A stretch of DNA of 8,389 nt from Rhodospirillaceae bacterium. GTDB lineage: Bacteria > Pseudomonadota > Alphaproteobacteria > Rhodospirillales > 2-02-FULL-58-16. The translations under genes were made by a program, and so were the position numbers. The stretch's first letter is position 1, and each line of letters begins with the position of its first letter. Below are positions 8,139 through 8,389 of the stretch, piece by piece. The stretch spans positions 1 through 8,389 of the forward strand of contig JAUXMA010000056.1 in the NCBI GenBank assembly GCA_030623425.1, in the 5' to 3' direction. The notes beneath the pieces were generated by a model that was not told the origin of the DNA, did not search any database, and saw only the letters and a program-made list of their open reading frames with translations.

Positions 8139-8264
8139 TTATTTGGGTTCTTCACCGATTAGCGGGGAAATCAGCCCGCCTTGCCGCGAGGGTGCCTCCG
8201 CCGGCCGCTTTTCGTAAAGGACGCTTGGCGCCGCCGGCGCGGCGGCCTGAAGGTCGTCCTTAAT
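8139..8264 (-). pseudogene. Possible C-terminal remnant of an unrecognised gene, no start codon
   Basis: A minus-strand segment of 41 sense codons runs to a TAA at 8139-8141 and is bounded upstream by an in-frame TAA inside the palindromic element. The encoded peptide begins IKDDLQAAAPAAPSVLYEKR and ends GLISPLIGEEPK. It has no ATG, GTG or TTG, and about 69% G or C at third positions over its last 36 codons, roughly what a real gene here would show. It begins where the perfect palindrome arm ends (about 8262), so it could be the tail of a gene cut by the element. Chance openness is a serious alternative, because GC-rich DNA here keeps many wrong frames open. I do not recognise the peptide. 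Confidence 0.25.
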
Positions 8265-8355
8265 TTAATTCGGTGACAGCATACTAATTTCCAAGCCTTG
8301 CCATTTGCAATCAAGCGGAAAGGCGGAAATTAGTATGCTGTCACCGAATTAAATT
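8262..8355. repeat. 94-base palindromic element with perfect 31-base inverted arms (MITE/REP-like)
   Basis: Bases 8262-8292 are the exact reverse complement of 8325-8355, separated by a 32-base loop. The left arm contains CGGTGACAGCATACTAATTT and the outer ends are AT-rich (AATTTAATT). A further 5-bp stem (GCCTT 8295-8299 with AAGGC 8320-8324) continues inside after a two-base AA bulge. The arms are strikingly AT-rich beside GC-rich neighbours. Such structure fits a short non-autonomous mobile or REP-type palindrome. No transposase is present and I could not identify a clear target-site duplication. It has no T-run placed as an intrinsic terminator would need, though the transcript would fold strongly in either direction. 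Confidence 0.85.
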
Positions 8356-8364
8356 GAAGAACCT

Positions 8365-8389
8365 TTATTTGACGCCGCAGGCTTTGCCG
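8365..8389 (-). CDS. Possible extreme C-terminus of an upstream gene, perhaps an IalB-family invasion protein (partial)
   Basis: The last 25 bases on the minus strand can be read as GKACGVK followed by TAA (8365-8367). Proteins of the invasion-associated locus B family in Alphaproteobacteria, as I recall, are sometimes encoded next to rlmN and can end in a KAC-GVK-like tail, which is why I mention it. Seven codons cannot establish a gene. The frame also happens to be open by chance with high probability. Treat this as a pointer to what may lie beyond the edge. Confidence 0.2.

Noticed and set aside
5112..8162. A 1016-codon open frame on the plus strand.
   Set aside because: It lies antisense to intact argG and rlmN and out of frame across the transporter gene. 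Its translation is Gly/Arg/Ala/Val-rich with no family features. High GC at third positions keeps this opposite frame free of stops.
8230..8246. GCCGCC/GGCGGC hairpin as an intrinsic terminator.
   Set aside because: The stem is only six pairs, no T-run follows on either strand, and it lies within the open gene-like segment.
8262..8355. The inverted repeat as a CRISPR unit or phage attachment site.
   Set aside because: There is only one pair of arms, with no repeated direct unit and spacers, no cas genes, and no integrase or tRNA nearby.

Overview
The window is ordinary GC-rich chromosomal DNA of a kind typical of Alphaproteobacteria, probably a Rhodospirillales-like lineage. This placement is an inference from protein style, from gatCAB lying next to a divergent ruvX, and from adjacent rlmN and argG. 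It holds eight well-supported genes, almost all housekeeping, in a compact layout with several overlapping start and stop codons.

Layout: positions 1-3077 carry gatC-gatA-gatB on the minus strand, encoding the amidotransferase that corrects Glu-tRNA(Gln) (and often Asp-tRNA(Asn)). gatB runs off the left edge. Next comes a 286-residue exported SH3-type protein of unknown role (3168-4028, minus), with its own promoter candidate. A 212-base divergent spacer separates it from a plus-strand pair, ruvX (4241-4735) and an AEC-family membrane transporter (4732-5673), which overlap by ATGA. The transporter ends convergently on argG (5670-6878, minus), sharing four bases. rlmN lies upstream of argG on the same strand (6966-8090, minus).

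The right end (8091-8389) has no intact gene. It contains a probable leaderless promoter for rlmN, an open 41-codon segment lacking a start codon, a 94-base AT-rich palindromic element with perfect 31-base arms (8262-8355), and possibly the last seven codons of an upstream gene at the edge.

Functionally the window is about translation (GatCAB, RuvX in 16S rRNA maturation, RlmN in 23S rRNA and tRNA methylation) plus arginine synthesis (ArgG). I found no defence locus, CRISPR array, tRNA, rRNA or transposase gene, and no convincing undescribed system. The items most worth a second look are the palindromic element and the gene-like fragment abutting it, an AT-rich codon patch inside gatB, the apparent leaderless start of rlmN, and the SH3-type protein of unknown function.
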